NCBI GenBank assembly: GCA_021797775.1
Contig: JAJZZC010000029.1
Coordinates: 1 to 33,542, forward strand
Source of the DNA: Bacillota bacterium
Lineage (GTDB): Bacteria > Bacillota > Sulfobacillia > RBS10-35 > JAJYVN01
Length of the DNA: 33,542 nt
Direction: 5' to 3'
Shown: in pieces, positions 15,461 to 23,350 of the stretch
Position numbering within the stretch: the stretch's first letter is position 1
Layout of the letters: every line of letters starts with the position of its first letter
The notes under the pieces: model-generated
Database searches by the model: none
Seen by the model: only the letters and a program-made list of their open reading frames with translations
What the model was told of the DNA's origin: nothing
Made by a program: the position numbers and the translations under genes

Positions 15461-17137
15461 GTGCGGGCTGGGGGCGCCCGGAGCGTGGTGCGCGGCGCCG
15501 CGGCGCTGGCGGCGGCAGGACTGCTGGCCAAGGTTCTGTCTGCCGTGTACCGCGTGCTGGTGGCCCGGTGGCTCGGCGCCGAAGCCGTCGGCCTCTACGA
15601 ACTGGCGGCCCCCGTGCTCGGGGCGGCGCTCAGCGTGTGCGGTATGGGCCTGCCGGTGGCGACCTCGGCCCTGGTCGCCGGGGCGCTCGGGCGCGGCGAT
15701 GCGGCTGGGGCGCGGCGCCTGCGGGCGGCCAGCCGGAGGCTGCTGCTCCTCTCCGGGCTCGCGGGCAGCGTGCTTGTGGCCGTCACGGCCCCGCGCCTGG
15801 CGCGGTTGCTCGGCAACCCCCACGCCGCCGGCCCGCTGCGGGCGGTGGCCCCGGCGATCCTGCTGGCCATCTACCTCTCGGGGGAGAAGGCCTGGCTGCA
15901 GGGCAGCGGGCGCGTGGCCGCGTCGGCCGTCGTCGTGGTCCTGGAGCAGGTTGGCCGGGTGGCGGCGGCGCTCTTCGCCGCGGCGCGCTTCGCCGGGTTG
16001 CCGGGCGAGGCGGGCCCACTGGCGCCGTCCGCGGCGACCGCCGTCGCCTGGTCGCCGGCCGTCGGTTCGGTGGCGGGTGCGGCCGTCGCCTTGACCGCGG
16101 ATGCGGTCGTGCCTGTGCCGGGTGGCGCCCGCCCGGCGGGGGGTGCCGCCCCGGGCCGCGCGTTCCGGCAGGCGGTGGACGCACCGGATCGCGGGTTCCC
16201 AGGACCGGGAAGGGGGCCGCGGCAAGCGCGGGAGGCGATGACCGCCCCAGCCCCCGTCCCCGGTTCAGCGGAGGTCCTTCTGGTCCAGGGCGGCCTGCCG
16301 AACTGGGCCTCTGGGGTGATCGCTTCGTTGGCCACGGCGGTGGACGCGGCCCTGGTCGCGCGCCGCCTGCGGGAGGCAGGTGGGTTTTCGGCCTACGCCG
16401 CCACGGCCGCCCTGGGTGAACTCAACGGCATGGCTATGCCGTTGGCCACCGGACCCACCGTTCTCTTCGGCGCGGTGGCCACGGCCTTCGTCCCGGCGGC
16501 CTCGGCCGACTGGGCACGCGGCGACCGCGCGGGCGTGCGCCGCCGGGGCGAGGCCGCGTATTTCTGGGTGCTCGCCGCCTCCCTGCCCCTTGCGCTGGGC
16601 TTGTGGCAGATGGCCCAACCCGTCTGCGTCCTGCTTTACCGCAACGCCCAGGCCGCGGCGCCGCTCGGGGTCCTCTCAGTGATGGGTACCACGCTGGGCC
16701 TCTCCTACGTGGCCTCCGCCCTGGCCAACGCGGTGGGCCGTCCGGCGGTCCTGGTGCCGGGCGTCGTCGCCGGTGCCGTGGTCAAGACCGCTCTGGTCCT
16801 GCTGCTGACAGGCAGCCACGGCATGGGCGTGCGGGGCGCCGCATTCGGCGCCATGGCCGGTTCGGCGCTCAGCACGGGGCTCAACCTGCAGGCGGTCCAA
16901 CGCATCACCGGCTGCCGCCCACCCTGGGGGCTGGCAGCCGTCAGCAGCGGGCCGGCGCTGGTGGCCCAGTGGCTGGGCGCGCAGGCGGCGTGGGCGGCCG
17001 TTCCCGCGGGGGCGCTGGCGCTGCGCGTCGGGCTGGCGGCGTCCGCGGGGGCGTTGGCTTACGCCCTGGCCTTCGCTGTGGCCTGTGTGGCCCTGCGCGG
17101 CCGGATCCGCCTGCCAGGCGGCTGGCTGGGGCTCTAG
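15461..17137 (+). CDS. SpoVB/MurJ-like MATE-fold polysaccharide flippase
   Basis: This 558-residue polytopic membrane protein of the MOP superfamily (SpoVB, MurJ, RfbX-like) would flip lipid-linked wall or cortex precursors. The N-terminus (GLLAKVLSAVYRVLVARWLG, then GLYELAAPVL) is the classic SpoVB/MurJ start, and about 12-14 hydrophobic segments follow. It has an unusual low-complexity, Pro/Gly/Ala-rich insertion at about residues 205-268, between transmembrane halves, that most relatives lack. The GTG start at 15461 follows a strong GGGAGGGGGG site. The protein fits with the glycosidase and deacetylase around it as a wall or spore-cortex group. Distinguishing spoVB from other paralogues needs phylogeny. 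Confidence 0.82.
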   Translation: MRAGGARSVVRGAAALAAAGLLAKVLSAVYRVLVARWLGAEAVGLYELAAPVLGAALSVCGMGLPVATSALVAGALGRGDAAGARRLRAASRRLLLLSGLAGSVLVAVTAPRLARLLGNPHAAGPLRAVAPAILLAIYLSGEKAWLQGSGRVAASAVVVVLEQVGRVAAALFAAARFAGLPGEAGPLAPSAATAVAWSPAVGSVAGAAVALTADAVVPVPGGARPAGGAAPGRAFRQAVDAPDRGFPGPGRGPRQAREAMTAPAPVPGSAEVLLVQGGLPNWASGVIASLATAVDAALVARRLREAGGFSAYAATAALGELNGMAMPLATGPTVLFGAVATAFVPAASADWARGDRAGVRRRGEAAYFWVLAASLPLALGLWQMAQPVCVLLYRNAQAAAPLGVLSVMGTTLGLSYVASALANAVGRPAVLVPGVVAGAVVKTALVLLLTGSHGMGVRGAAFGAMAGSALSTGLNLQAVQRITGCRPPWGLAAVSSGPALVAQWLGAQAAWAAVPAGALALRVGLAASAGALAYALAFAVACVALRGRIRLPGGWLGL

Positions 17138-17570
17138 GGGGCGGCCCCTGGATTCGGGCGGGGGCGGGGAGGGGCCACGGGGCCGCGTCGCGTCGCGCGC
17201 GTTCAGCCCGGCGTAGGTGCGCCGCGCGGTGGGCGATCGGGCTTTGGGGTCCCGGTGGTTTCCGTTGAGGCGATGCGCCGGGCCTACCGGGGGCCGCGCG
17301 GGGCGCGGAGGCCCGCCCCGGCGGTGCGGACGGCCGGGGGAGGGCGGAGGCCGATGCGGGAAGGGCGCGCGCTCGACGTTCCGCCGTGGTACGGGGCGGT
17401 GGGGGTCCGTCTGCCGCTCCGCTGCTCCGGGAATGGACGGTGGGGCCCCGCCGCTTCCGGTCGTGGGGAGGGTATAGGCCAGGGGTGCTCCACGGTGCGG
17501 ATAGGCCCCGCGCGGGCGGACTGAGGGCTGCGCTGGCAACGTGGCGAGACGTCCGAGGAGGGATGGCGGG
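17138..17570. other. Intergenic region between flippase and deacetylase
   Basis: About 430 bases. A short plus-strand frame (17354-17524, 56 codons) follows a GGAGG but has no recognisable family. No other gene is supported. AGGGG-GCGG-CCCCT immediately after the flippase stop could form a weak hairpin. Confidence 0.3.
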
Positions 17571-18317
17571 GTGTGGGGCGCGATGCGCAGGCGAACCGCA
17601 TGGGGGATGTACGGGCTCGGGCTGGCCACGCTGCTGGCGGTATTCCTGGTGGGCACGGGGGTTGGCGGGGCGCTGGCGCCCGGGGCCGGGCCGCGTCCGG
17701 TGCGCTCGGTGCGCTCGGTGCCCGTGCCCGTGAAGGCAGTGGCTCTCACCTTCGACGACGGGCCGAGTCCGGAGTGGACGCCGCGGATCCTCAACGTGCT
17801 GCAACAATACGGGGCTCGGGCGACCTTCTTTCTCGTCGGGCTGGAGCTTAGCCGCTACCCGCAAATCGCCAAGCAGGAGGCGGACGCCGGGATGGAACTG
17901 GGCAACCACGGCTTCCGCCACGCGCTGCTCGTCGGCATGGACCCGACGGCGATCGAGGCCGATGTGCGGCCGGTCGAACAGGAGATCACGGCCATCACGG
18001 GACAGCGGCCCACGCTCTACCGGTTGCCCCGGGGACGGGGCGACGCAACCGCCCTGCGCACCCTGGCGGACATGGGGTATACGGTTGTTTACTGGAGTGT
18101 GGACACGCATGATTACCAGGACCGGCGCACGGCGCAGGGGATCGCCACGCAGGTGGAGCGGGAGGTCAAGCCCGGTAGCATCGTCATCCTCCATGACGGC
18201 GGCGGCAACCAGCTGCACACCGTGGAGGCCTTGCGCCTGTTCCTGCCCGTGCTCAAGGCGGAGGGGTATCAGTTCGTGACGGTGAGCCAACTGCTCGAGA
18301 TGGCCAAGGGCGGGTAG
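17571..18317 (+). CDS. Membrane-anchored polysaccharide deacetylase (CE4/NodB)
   Basis: This 248-residue protein would remove N-acetyl groups from peptidoglycan or a related polysaccharide on the outer face of the membrane. An N-terminal hydrophobic segment (LATLLAVFLVGTGVGGALA) acts as signal anchor. Motif 1 is TFDDGPSPEWTP (Asp62, Asp63), motif 2 the metal pair His113/His117 in NHGFRH, motif 3 YRLPRGRGD (the usual RPP-G here reads RLPRG), and motif 5 ILHDGGG. The GTG 17571 start is supported by GGAGGG (17557-17562) eight bases upstream; ATG 17583 is an alternative. It is similar to sporulation PdaA/PdaB-type deacetylases, but the subtype is not certain. A hairpin overlaps its stop codon. 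Confidence 0.86.
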   Translation: MWGAMRRRTAWGMYGLGLATLLAVFLVGTGVGGALAPGAGPRPVRSVRSVPVPVKAVALTFDDGPSPEWTPRILNVLQQYGARATFFLVGLELSRYPQIAKQEADAGMELGNHGFRHALLVGMDPTAIEADVRPVEQEITAITGQRPTLYRLPRGRGDATALRTLADMGYTVVYWSVDTHDYQDRRTAQGIATQVEREVKPGSIVILHDGGGNQLHTVEALRLFLPVLKAEGYQFVTVSQLLEMAKGG

Positions 18318-18332
18318 GGGGGAACCCCGCCC
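18308..18332 (+). terminator. Hairpin overlapping the deacetylase stop codon
   Basis: GGGCGGG (18308-18314) pairs with CCCGCCC (18326-18332), with the TAG in the loop-proximal part. No U-tract follows. A second G+C stem (in the 65-bp repeat) comes immediately after, so the two may act together. Confidence 0.4.
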
Positions 18333-18387
18333 GGCGCCGCCGGCTGGGCGGCGGCCTGCTTGCGCCTTGGTCGGTGCCTCGGCGGGA
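18323..18387 (+). repeat. 65-bp hairpin repeat, copy 1
   Basis: This 65-bp block recurs at 26491-26555 with 58 of 65 positions identical by hand count and no gaps. It contains a G+C stem, CGCCGCC (18335-18341) with GGCGGCG (18347-18353), followed by the strongly conserved GGCCTGCTTGCGCCTTGG. Most differences fall in the loop, so the stem is kept. It lies directly behind the deacetylase gene. Confidence 0.6.
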
Positions 18388-18388
18388 G

Positions 18389-18635
18389 TGGGAAATAGTG
18401 CCTGCTCTTCACCGGGAGCGGCTCAGAGCGGCGGGGAGGGCAGCGCCAGCGGCGCCTGGCATCGAGCCGTGCCGCCGCCTGCGGGAGCCTTGCCGACACG
18501 GGCGGTGCAGGACGCCGTGCCGGTTTGACCGGGGCCGGCGCGATCGGGGGCGCGGTGGTGCACCGGGCCCCGGGCGGCGGCTGGTGCAGGCCCGGCGGTC
18601 CCGCCCGGGCGCGGGTCGGGGGCCGGGCGCGCGGG
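18389..18635 (+). repeat. About 250-bp dispersed repeat, copy A
   Basis: Related to 29629-29879. Both copies begin with TGGGAAAT. The left 100 bp is only loosely similar, while the right 145 bp (from CTTGCCGACACGG) is close, with one insertion of about 18 bp in copy B. Substitutions change residues in all three plus frames I compared, so it is not conserved as protein. It may be a degraded non-autonomous mobile element or a structured RNA. Confidence 0.5.
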
Positions 18636-18722
18636 GGCACCCTTCGGCCCCTTTGCCAACCATGCGCTGGCGGCGCTGCCGGGGCGGGGGGGCCTGTGCC
18701 CCTCGGCCCAGTGGCAGGCGGC

Positions 18723-18965
18723 TCACGCCGGAGCGCCCGGATCTGGCGCGAGCCGGTGCCCCGGCGCGAACCGGCCCTGCAGCCATTCCTCCATCCGTGC
18801 GCGGGTGAAGGCCAGGGCGCCGCCCGGGTTGTCCGCGTGGGAGAAGACGCAGGCGCTCAGGCAGCCGCTGTAGCCGGTGAAGGCCAGGGCGCCGCCCGGG
18901 TTGTCCGCGTGGGAGAAGACGCAGGCGCTCAGGCAGCCGCTGTAGCCGGCGGCCTGCAGCGCCCA
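18723..18965 (-). pseudogene. C-terminal relic of a TIM-barrel sugar isomerase with internal tandem duplication
   Basis: The minus-strand frame reads LQAAGYSGCLSACVFSHADN and, after a repeat, RARMEEWLQGRF to a stop. This resembles the C-terminus of the AP-endonuclease-2-like sugar isomerase/epimerase family (GY.G.ls.E...), where the Glu is a metal ligand. Here that position is Cys in both copies, so the site is lost. An exact 24-residue unit is present twice in tandem. No N-terminal part of the barrel is found upstream. Confidence 0.45.
18805..18948 (-). repeat. Exact tandem duplication, 2 x 72 bp
   Basis: Positions 18805-18876 and 18877-18948 are identical in all 72 bases. The unit length is a multiple of three and keeps the minus-strand frame of the isomerase relic. 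Perfect identity within otherwise decayed sequence implies a recent event. Confidence 0.9.
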
Positions 18966-19061
18966 CGGCCAGGATCTGTTGCGGGGCCTCGTGCGGGGGG
19001 CGGCGGGCGAGGTCTCGCGCGCCCTCGGGCTCCCGGCGCGGCCCGCGACGCCCGCCGCCAG

Positions 19062-19250
19062 TGGTTGACGTTGCGGCGCGTGGCCTCCCTGGACGGCCGC
19101 GCCGCCCTGGCGCGCCTCCGCGCGCAGGCGCCCGCGGGCGTGAGCAGCGACGACGCTCTGGCGTTGGCGCTGGCCCCCGCGAGGGACCACGGCGGCCGGC
19201 CCATGTGGGACGTGCTGGAGGACCTCTGGCGCTACTCTCGCGGCGGGCCT
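19062..19250 (+). pseudogene. Unidentified coding-like fragment
   Basis: The plus-strand frame gives LTLRRVASLDGRAALARLRA, then SSDDALALALAPARDHGGRP and MWDVLEDLWRYSR. It has genome-typical codons and an alternating helix pattern, but no start signal and no family I recognise. It is likely a piece of a degraded gene. Confidence 0.3.
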
Positions 19251-19581
19251 GGATCCGGCGTGGGTTTCCGTGGTGGTGGGGTGCCGCGGTGGCTCGGCAC
19301 GCCCATGTCCCTGCGCCCGGAGCCGAGTACGCACGGCCCTCTCTCTGCCCTGGGCTTGGGCTGAACCCCAGCGTGGCCGGGTGGCGGCAGCGGCATGGCC
19401 GTTGAGCGGCATGCCGCGCGGCGAGACAGCCTACGGCGGCGCAGCAGTCCCCCGCCAGGGCTTCGCAAGCCGCCGGGCCCTCTCCAATAGCGTGAGCAAC
19501 GGGGCCGCTGTTCGGTCTCATTCCGCGTGGTCAGTAGCACCACACCCGGCCTCGGCGGTGGCGCGGCGTTGCGCTACGCGG

Positions 19582-21087
19582 TCACACCCGCACGGTTTCG
19601 ATCCCGAGGATGTCCCCCACCTTGCCGATCTCGCCGGCGACGTGCCCTACCGCCAGGGCCACGTGGTGGGTCGGGCCGTGGGCGCACCAGGCGCTCATGA
19701 AGTCGGCGGGCTCCAGCGGGAAGTGGATGCGGCTGTTGGTGTTGCCGATGCGCAGGACCGGGCCCGGCCGGGACCGCCCCTCTGCCACGATGAAGCGGAA
19801 ACGCCCGTCGGCCGTCTGCGTCAGGCAGAGGATCGTCACCGGCCCGGTGCGGACGCTGAATTCGACCGACACCCCGCGGCCGGCCTTGCCGTGGTATAGC
19901 CCGAGCCCGCGCAGCACAGGGCGGCGCCGGGAGATGGCGAGATGTCCTGGTCCGTCGTGCCCCATCAGGACAAAGCCTTCCGCCAAGTCCATGGCGTAGA
20001 TCTCCGTGTAGCTGCCGCCGCACGCGAGTCGGTCCAGGACCATCATGGCCACGCAGTTCTTGAGGTCGCCTTCCCCGGCGCAGGGTACGCCGCGGGCCGT
20101 GAGCAGCGAGCCCCCGAGGATCAGGGCTGCCCCCAGGTCTTCGCTCGGCCCCCGGCCGCGGTAGTAGTACGCCAGCCCGGTCAATTCGTGGGCGCGGACG
20201 AGCCGCTCCATCCCGGCCGCGACGCGCGCGGCCCAGCCCAACTCGTCCGGGACGACGCTGGCGTCCACCTGGAACATGCGATGGGTCAGCGTCAGCACCG
20301 CCTCCGCCTCGTCCGGCCGGACCGCCTCGACCTCCGCGGCGAGGTCTTCCATCTCGAGGACATCCACGTGCAAACCAAGCCGGTGGTGCTGCGTGAAGTC
20401 CGTGTACATGTCCAGCATGCCAGGGTAGGTGTGGCCCAGGAAGCCGATCCGCGCGTCGCGCAGGGAGCGGCGCACGCCCGCGGCCTGGCACCAGCCCTGG
20501 ATCTCGGCCCACGCCGGCTCAGAGTGCGGTCCGGCCAGTGTGCCGGAGACCACCCGGAAGGGCACGCCGCAGCGCGCCAGGGCACCGGCGATCTCCGGTA
20601 CGCAGCAGGCGCTGCAGTGGGCCAGCCACTCCGCCGTGTCCGCGTGCTCGTAATCCAGCCGCGCTGCGGGTTGGAGGTTGAGGACCAGGACCGGCGCGCC
20701 GGCCCGCTGCACGACGGGCAGCACCTGGGCGGAGGCGGCGTAGGTGGCCGCGTGCACGATGGTCAGGTCGACGCCGGCTCGCGCGAACTGGTCGCCCGCC
20801 TGCCGCCCGGCGCCCTCCGTGTCCACCATCCCGGCGTCCACCACCTCGGCCATGGCGGACAGCCGGTCCACCACGGCGTGGGCGTAGCCGAGCAGCCGCT
20901 CCCGCAGGCCCGGGAACTGCGCCCAGTAGGCGTGCAGGCCGATGGCGCAGACCCCCACGACCGGCCGTGCCGGCGCCACGAGGCGGCCGAGACGGTGGAG
21001 AGCGTCTGCCACTTCGGCCAGTCCAGAGTTGTCCGTCGCGTCCGCACCGGGACCCGTCGCCTCTGCGGCCCGCCGCGGGCCATCCAC
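19582..21087 (-). CDS. L-arabinose/L-fucose isomerase-family protein
   Basis: This 501-residue cytoplasmic protein belongs to the AraA/FucI-like fold, which interconverts aldoses and ketoses with a divalent metal. CAGEGDLKNC (Glu339) corresponds to the metal-binding Glu segment of AraA, and HDGPGHLAIS and CAHGPTHHVAL resemble the later active-site strands. The N-terminal domain starts at PVVGVCAIGLHAYWAQFPGL. Many members act on unknown sugars, so no symbol is given. The GTG start at 21087 is supported by GAGGAG (21096-21101) eight bases upstream; the frame continues upstream without homology. It is divergent from the dehydrogenase operon, with an MFS relic in between. A 42-bp relic of its 3' end occurs at 29915. 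Confidence 0.8.
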   Translation of the reverse strand: MDGPRRAAEATGPGADATDNSGLAEVADALHRLGRLVAPARPVVGVCAIGLHAYWAQFPGLRERLLGYAHAVVDRLSAMAEVVDAGMVDTEGAGRQAGDQFARAGVDLTIVHAATYAASAQVLPVVQRAGAPVLVLNLQPAARLDYEHADTAEWLAHCSACCVPEIAGALARCGVPFRVVSGTLAGPHSEPAWAEIQGWCQAAGVRRSLRDARIGFLGHTYPGMLDMYTDFTQHHRLGLHVDVLEMEDLAAEVEAVRPDEAEAVLTLTHRMFQVDASVVPDELGWAARVAAGMERLVRAHELTGLAYYYRGRGPSEDLGAALILGGSLLTARGVPCAGEGDLKNCVAMMVLDRLACGGSYTEIYAMDLAEGFVLMGHDGPGHLAISRRRPVLRGLGLYHGKAGRGVSVEFSVRTGPVTILCLTQTADGRFRFIVAEGRSRPGPVLRIGNTNSRIHFPLEPADFMSAWCAHGPTHHVALAVGHVAGEIGKVGDILGIETVRV

Positions 21088-21489
21088 CGTCCTCACTCCT
21101 CGGGCGCGCGTCAGGTGTTCAAGCGGCCATCCGTTCCGCGCCACCCATGCGCCTCTCCTGCCGCCTGCCGCAGGGGCCCTGGGGCGCCGCGGCAGGCCGC
21201 CGCCCAGGCGCGCAGACTCGTGCCTTGGTGTTCTGCGGGGACTCTGTGCCGCCCTGCGCCGCGAGCCCGCCCGCAAGGCCCGCGCGAAGGCCATCGCCGC
21301 CCCGGCCGCTGCCAAACATGCCAAAGGATCCGCCGTCGGCCCCGGCCGCGACGCTACCGGGAGGCAGCATGCCCTACGAGTGAGACACCGGGCCCACCCG
21401 GCTCGACCCTCACCCGTTCAACCCGCTTTTGGCGCTTCCATGCGTGTACCCCTACCTGGATCAACACGCCGCCCTGTTTCAGGGAGCGG
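21088..21489. other. Divergent intergenic region, no gene found
   Basis: About 400 bases upstream of the isomerase. Plus-strand frames here (for example ending GGSMPYE near 21382) have no family match. It may have held the N-terminal half of the broken MFS transporter that follows. Confidence 0.3.
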
Positions 21490-21973
21490 AGCCTCCGGTG
21501 GCGGTGGCCGGACGGCGCCGGCCCGCTGTGGGCGGCCGTGGATCTGTCGAGCTTCTGGCTGGCCTTGGGCACCGGGCGTCTCGGAGTAGGATTCCTGACG
21601 CGGATCTTCCCGCTCTCCCTGCTGATCGCGCCCGGGGCGGCCGTCGGTGTTCCCGCGTTGCTCCTGGCCCTGTTGGCCCACGGACGCGGCCTGGCGCTGG
21701 CCACGTCCGTGGTGTGCGGCCTCGCGTTCTCGGGCACCTACCCCTCGTTGGTGGCACAGGCTCAGGTGCGCCACGGCGGGTCCATGCTCCTCACCTCCGT
21801 CATGGTCGCGGCCAGCGGCGTGGGCGGCCTCGTCCTGCCCGCGGCGTTCGGCTTCGCCACGCTTCGGCGTGCCCGCCGGTGCCTGCCTGTTGGCCGCGAT
21901 GCTGGTCCCCGTGACAGTGCTGCCGTTTGCCGGGGCGCGTTCCCCCGCGCCCCGGTTCCCGGCGACGTCTTGA
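21490..21973 (+). pseudogene. Relic of an MFS sugar transporter (C-terminal half, frameshifted)
   Basis: The frame reads DLSSFWLALGTGRLGVGFLT, then ALLLALLAHGRGLALATSVV, CGLAFSGTYPSLVAQAQV and VAASGVGGLVLPAAFGFA, matching the last five or so helices of a major facilitator. Near 21860 the homology jumps by one frame and continues as GVPAGACLLAAMLVPVTVLP to a stop at 21973. The six N-terminal helices are absent. It sits just upstream of the Gfo/Idh dehydrogenase, so it was probably the uptake gene of this catabolic cluster. Confidence 0.65.
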
Positions 21974-22091
21974 CCGTCCGCGACTGGACCCTGGGTTAGG
22001 AGACCCAGAAAAGAGCGATCGTTGCAGGCATCGGCGAGCCGCCGGAGTAGGACCCATCGCGAGCGGGGAGGAGTTAGGGAGGCGCCCGCGC

Positions 22092-23207
22092 ATGACCTGG
22101 ACCCTGGTCCCCGAGGACTACCTGCCCGGACCGCCCCGCGATGTCGACGTGGCCCGGTTCGGCGTCGGGCTCATCGGTTGCGGGGGGATCGCCAACGGTG
22201 CGCATCTCCCTGCCTACCGCAAGGCCGGCTACCGGGTGGCCGCCTGCTGCGACGTGGACCTGGAGGCGGCGCGCCGCACCGCGGAGCGCTGGGACATCCC
22301 GTTCTGGACCGGCGACGTGCGGGCGCTGTTGGCACGGGACGACGTCGCGGTGCTCGACATGGCCCTGCATCCCGCCGCGCGCTTGGCCGTTCTGCGCGAG
22401 GTGGCGCGCGCCCCGCGCCCCGTCCTGTCCCAGAAGCCGCTGCACATGGACATCGACTCGGCGCGCGAACTCGTCGCCGAGGCCGAGCGCGCCGGCATCG
22501 TCCTGGCGGTGAACCAGCAGGCGCGCTGGGCGCCCGCGCATCGCGCGCTGCGGGTGCTCATCGACCGGGGCGCCGTGGGGCGCGTCTACAGCATCCAGCA
22601 CGTGTACCGCTCGTTCCAGGACCAGCCCGACTCGTGGACGCGCACCCTGGCGAACTTCAACATCGCCGACCACGGCGTGCACTACCTCGACCTCTGCCGC
22701 TACTTCGCGGCATCCCCGGCCGCGGGCGAGCGCGAGTGGGTCCGGCTGCACTGCACCACCGCCATGCTGGCGGACCAGCTCGCCGTGGACCCGCTGATCT
22801 ACTCCGTCAACGTCGAGTTCGGTCCGCCCGGCGGGCGCGACGGGCTCATGGGCAGCTTGCAATTCAACAATATCGTGCGGGCGCGCCGGGCCCATAGCTA
22901 CACGTGGTGGATCGACGGCAGCGAGGGTAGCGTCTGGGCCGACCAGAGCACGGTGCGCTTGGCGCGGGCGGACGACCCGGGCACGGTGCACGACTTCCCG
23001 TTGGGCGGTGCCTGGTTCCCCGACGCCTTCCAGGGGCCGATCGGCGACCTGATGGCCGCCGTCGCGCACGGGCGCCCGCCGGCGGTGACCCCCCGCGACA
23101 ACCTGAACACCATCGCGATGACGACCGCGGCGGTGCGGTCCAGTCGCGAGGGACGCGCCGTAGAGCGGGCCGAGGTGATGGAGCCGGGGCGTGGGGCCCA
23201 AGGATGA
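22092..23207 (+). CDS. Gfo/Idh/MocA-family sugar dehydrogenase
   Basis: This 371-residue NAD(P)-dependent oxidoreductase should oxidise a sugar, inositol or glycoside hydroxyl. The Rossmann motif is VGLIGCGGIANGAHLPAY (residues about 25-42). The normal EKP motif reads QKP at 114-116 (VLSQKPLHMD); the catalytic Lys is kept. NIADHGVHYLD holds the conserved catalytic His. The ATG 22092 start has AGGGAGG (22076-22082) nine bases upstream. It is the first intact gene of a plus-strand group. Its stop overlaps an ATG of the next frame (ATGA), pointing to an operon with the TIM-barrel isomerase. In known systems such pairs make and process 3-oxo-glycosides. The substrate is unknown. Confidence 0.87.
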   Translation: MTWTLVPEDYLPGPPRDVDVARFGVGLIGCGGIANGAHLPAYRKAGYRVAACCDVDLEAARRTAERWDIPFWTGDVRALLARDDVAVLDMALHPAARLAVLREVARAPRPVLSQKPLHMDIDSARELVAEAERAGIVLAVNQQARWAPAHRALRVLIDRGAVGRVYSIQHVYRSFQDQPDSWTRTLANFNIADHGVHYLDLCRYFAASPAAGEREWVRLHCTTAMLADQLAVDPLIYSVNVEFGPPGGRDGLMGSLQFNNIVRARRAHSYTWWIDGSEGSVWADQSTVRLARADDPGTVHDFPLGGAWFPDAFQGPIGDLMAAVAHGRPPAVTPRDNLNTIAMTTAAVRSSREGRAVERAEVMEPGRGAQG

Positions 23208-23350
23208 CCGGGAGCGGGGGGATGGCGCCGCCGGGGCGGAACACCGCCCTTGTCGTGTACCGGCAGGCGACGCGACGGGGTGGCGCCTCCAACGTCCCCT
23301 CTCCCGGCGGCGTCCCGGTCAACGGCTCGGCAGGAGGAGGGCGGGGACGG

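Larger units (their letters stand above)
18333..19578. other. Gene graveyard between deacetylase and sugar isomerase
   Basis: About 1.2 kb without an intact gene. It holds the two dispersed repeats, the tandem 72-bp duplication inside a TIM-barrel relic, and a plus-strand coding-like fragment (19062-19250), all listed separately. Confidence 0.5.

Noticed and set aside
18805-18948. Possible CRISPR array
   Set aside because: There are only two directly abutting 72-bp units, no spacers, no cas genes, and the unit is in frame with a gene relic.
19942-21999. A 685-codon plus-strand frame
   Set aside because: It is antisense to the isomerase for most of its length. Only its last part (from about 21490) is meaningful, as the MFS relic.
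23204-23350. N-terminal extension of the first TIM-barrel isomerase to the overlapping ATG
   Set aside because: The 49 extra residues are Gly/Pro/Arg-rich and precede the first barrel strand, while GTG 23351 has its own AGGAGGAGG site. The ATG remains possible for translational coupling.
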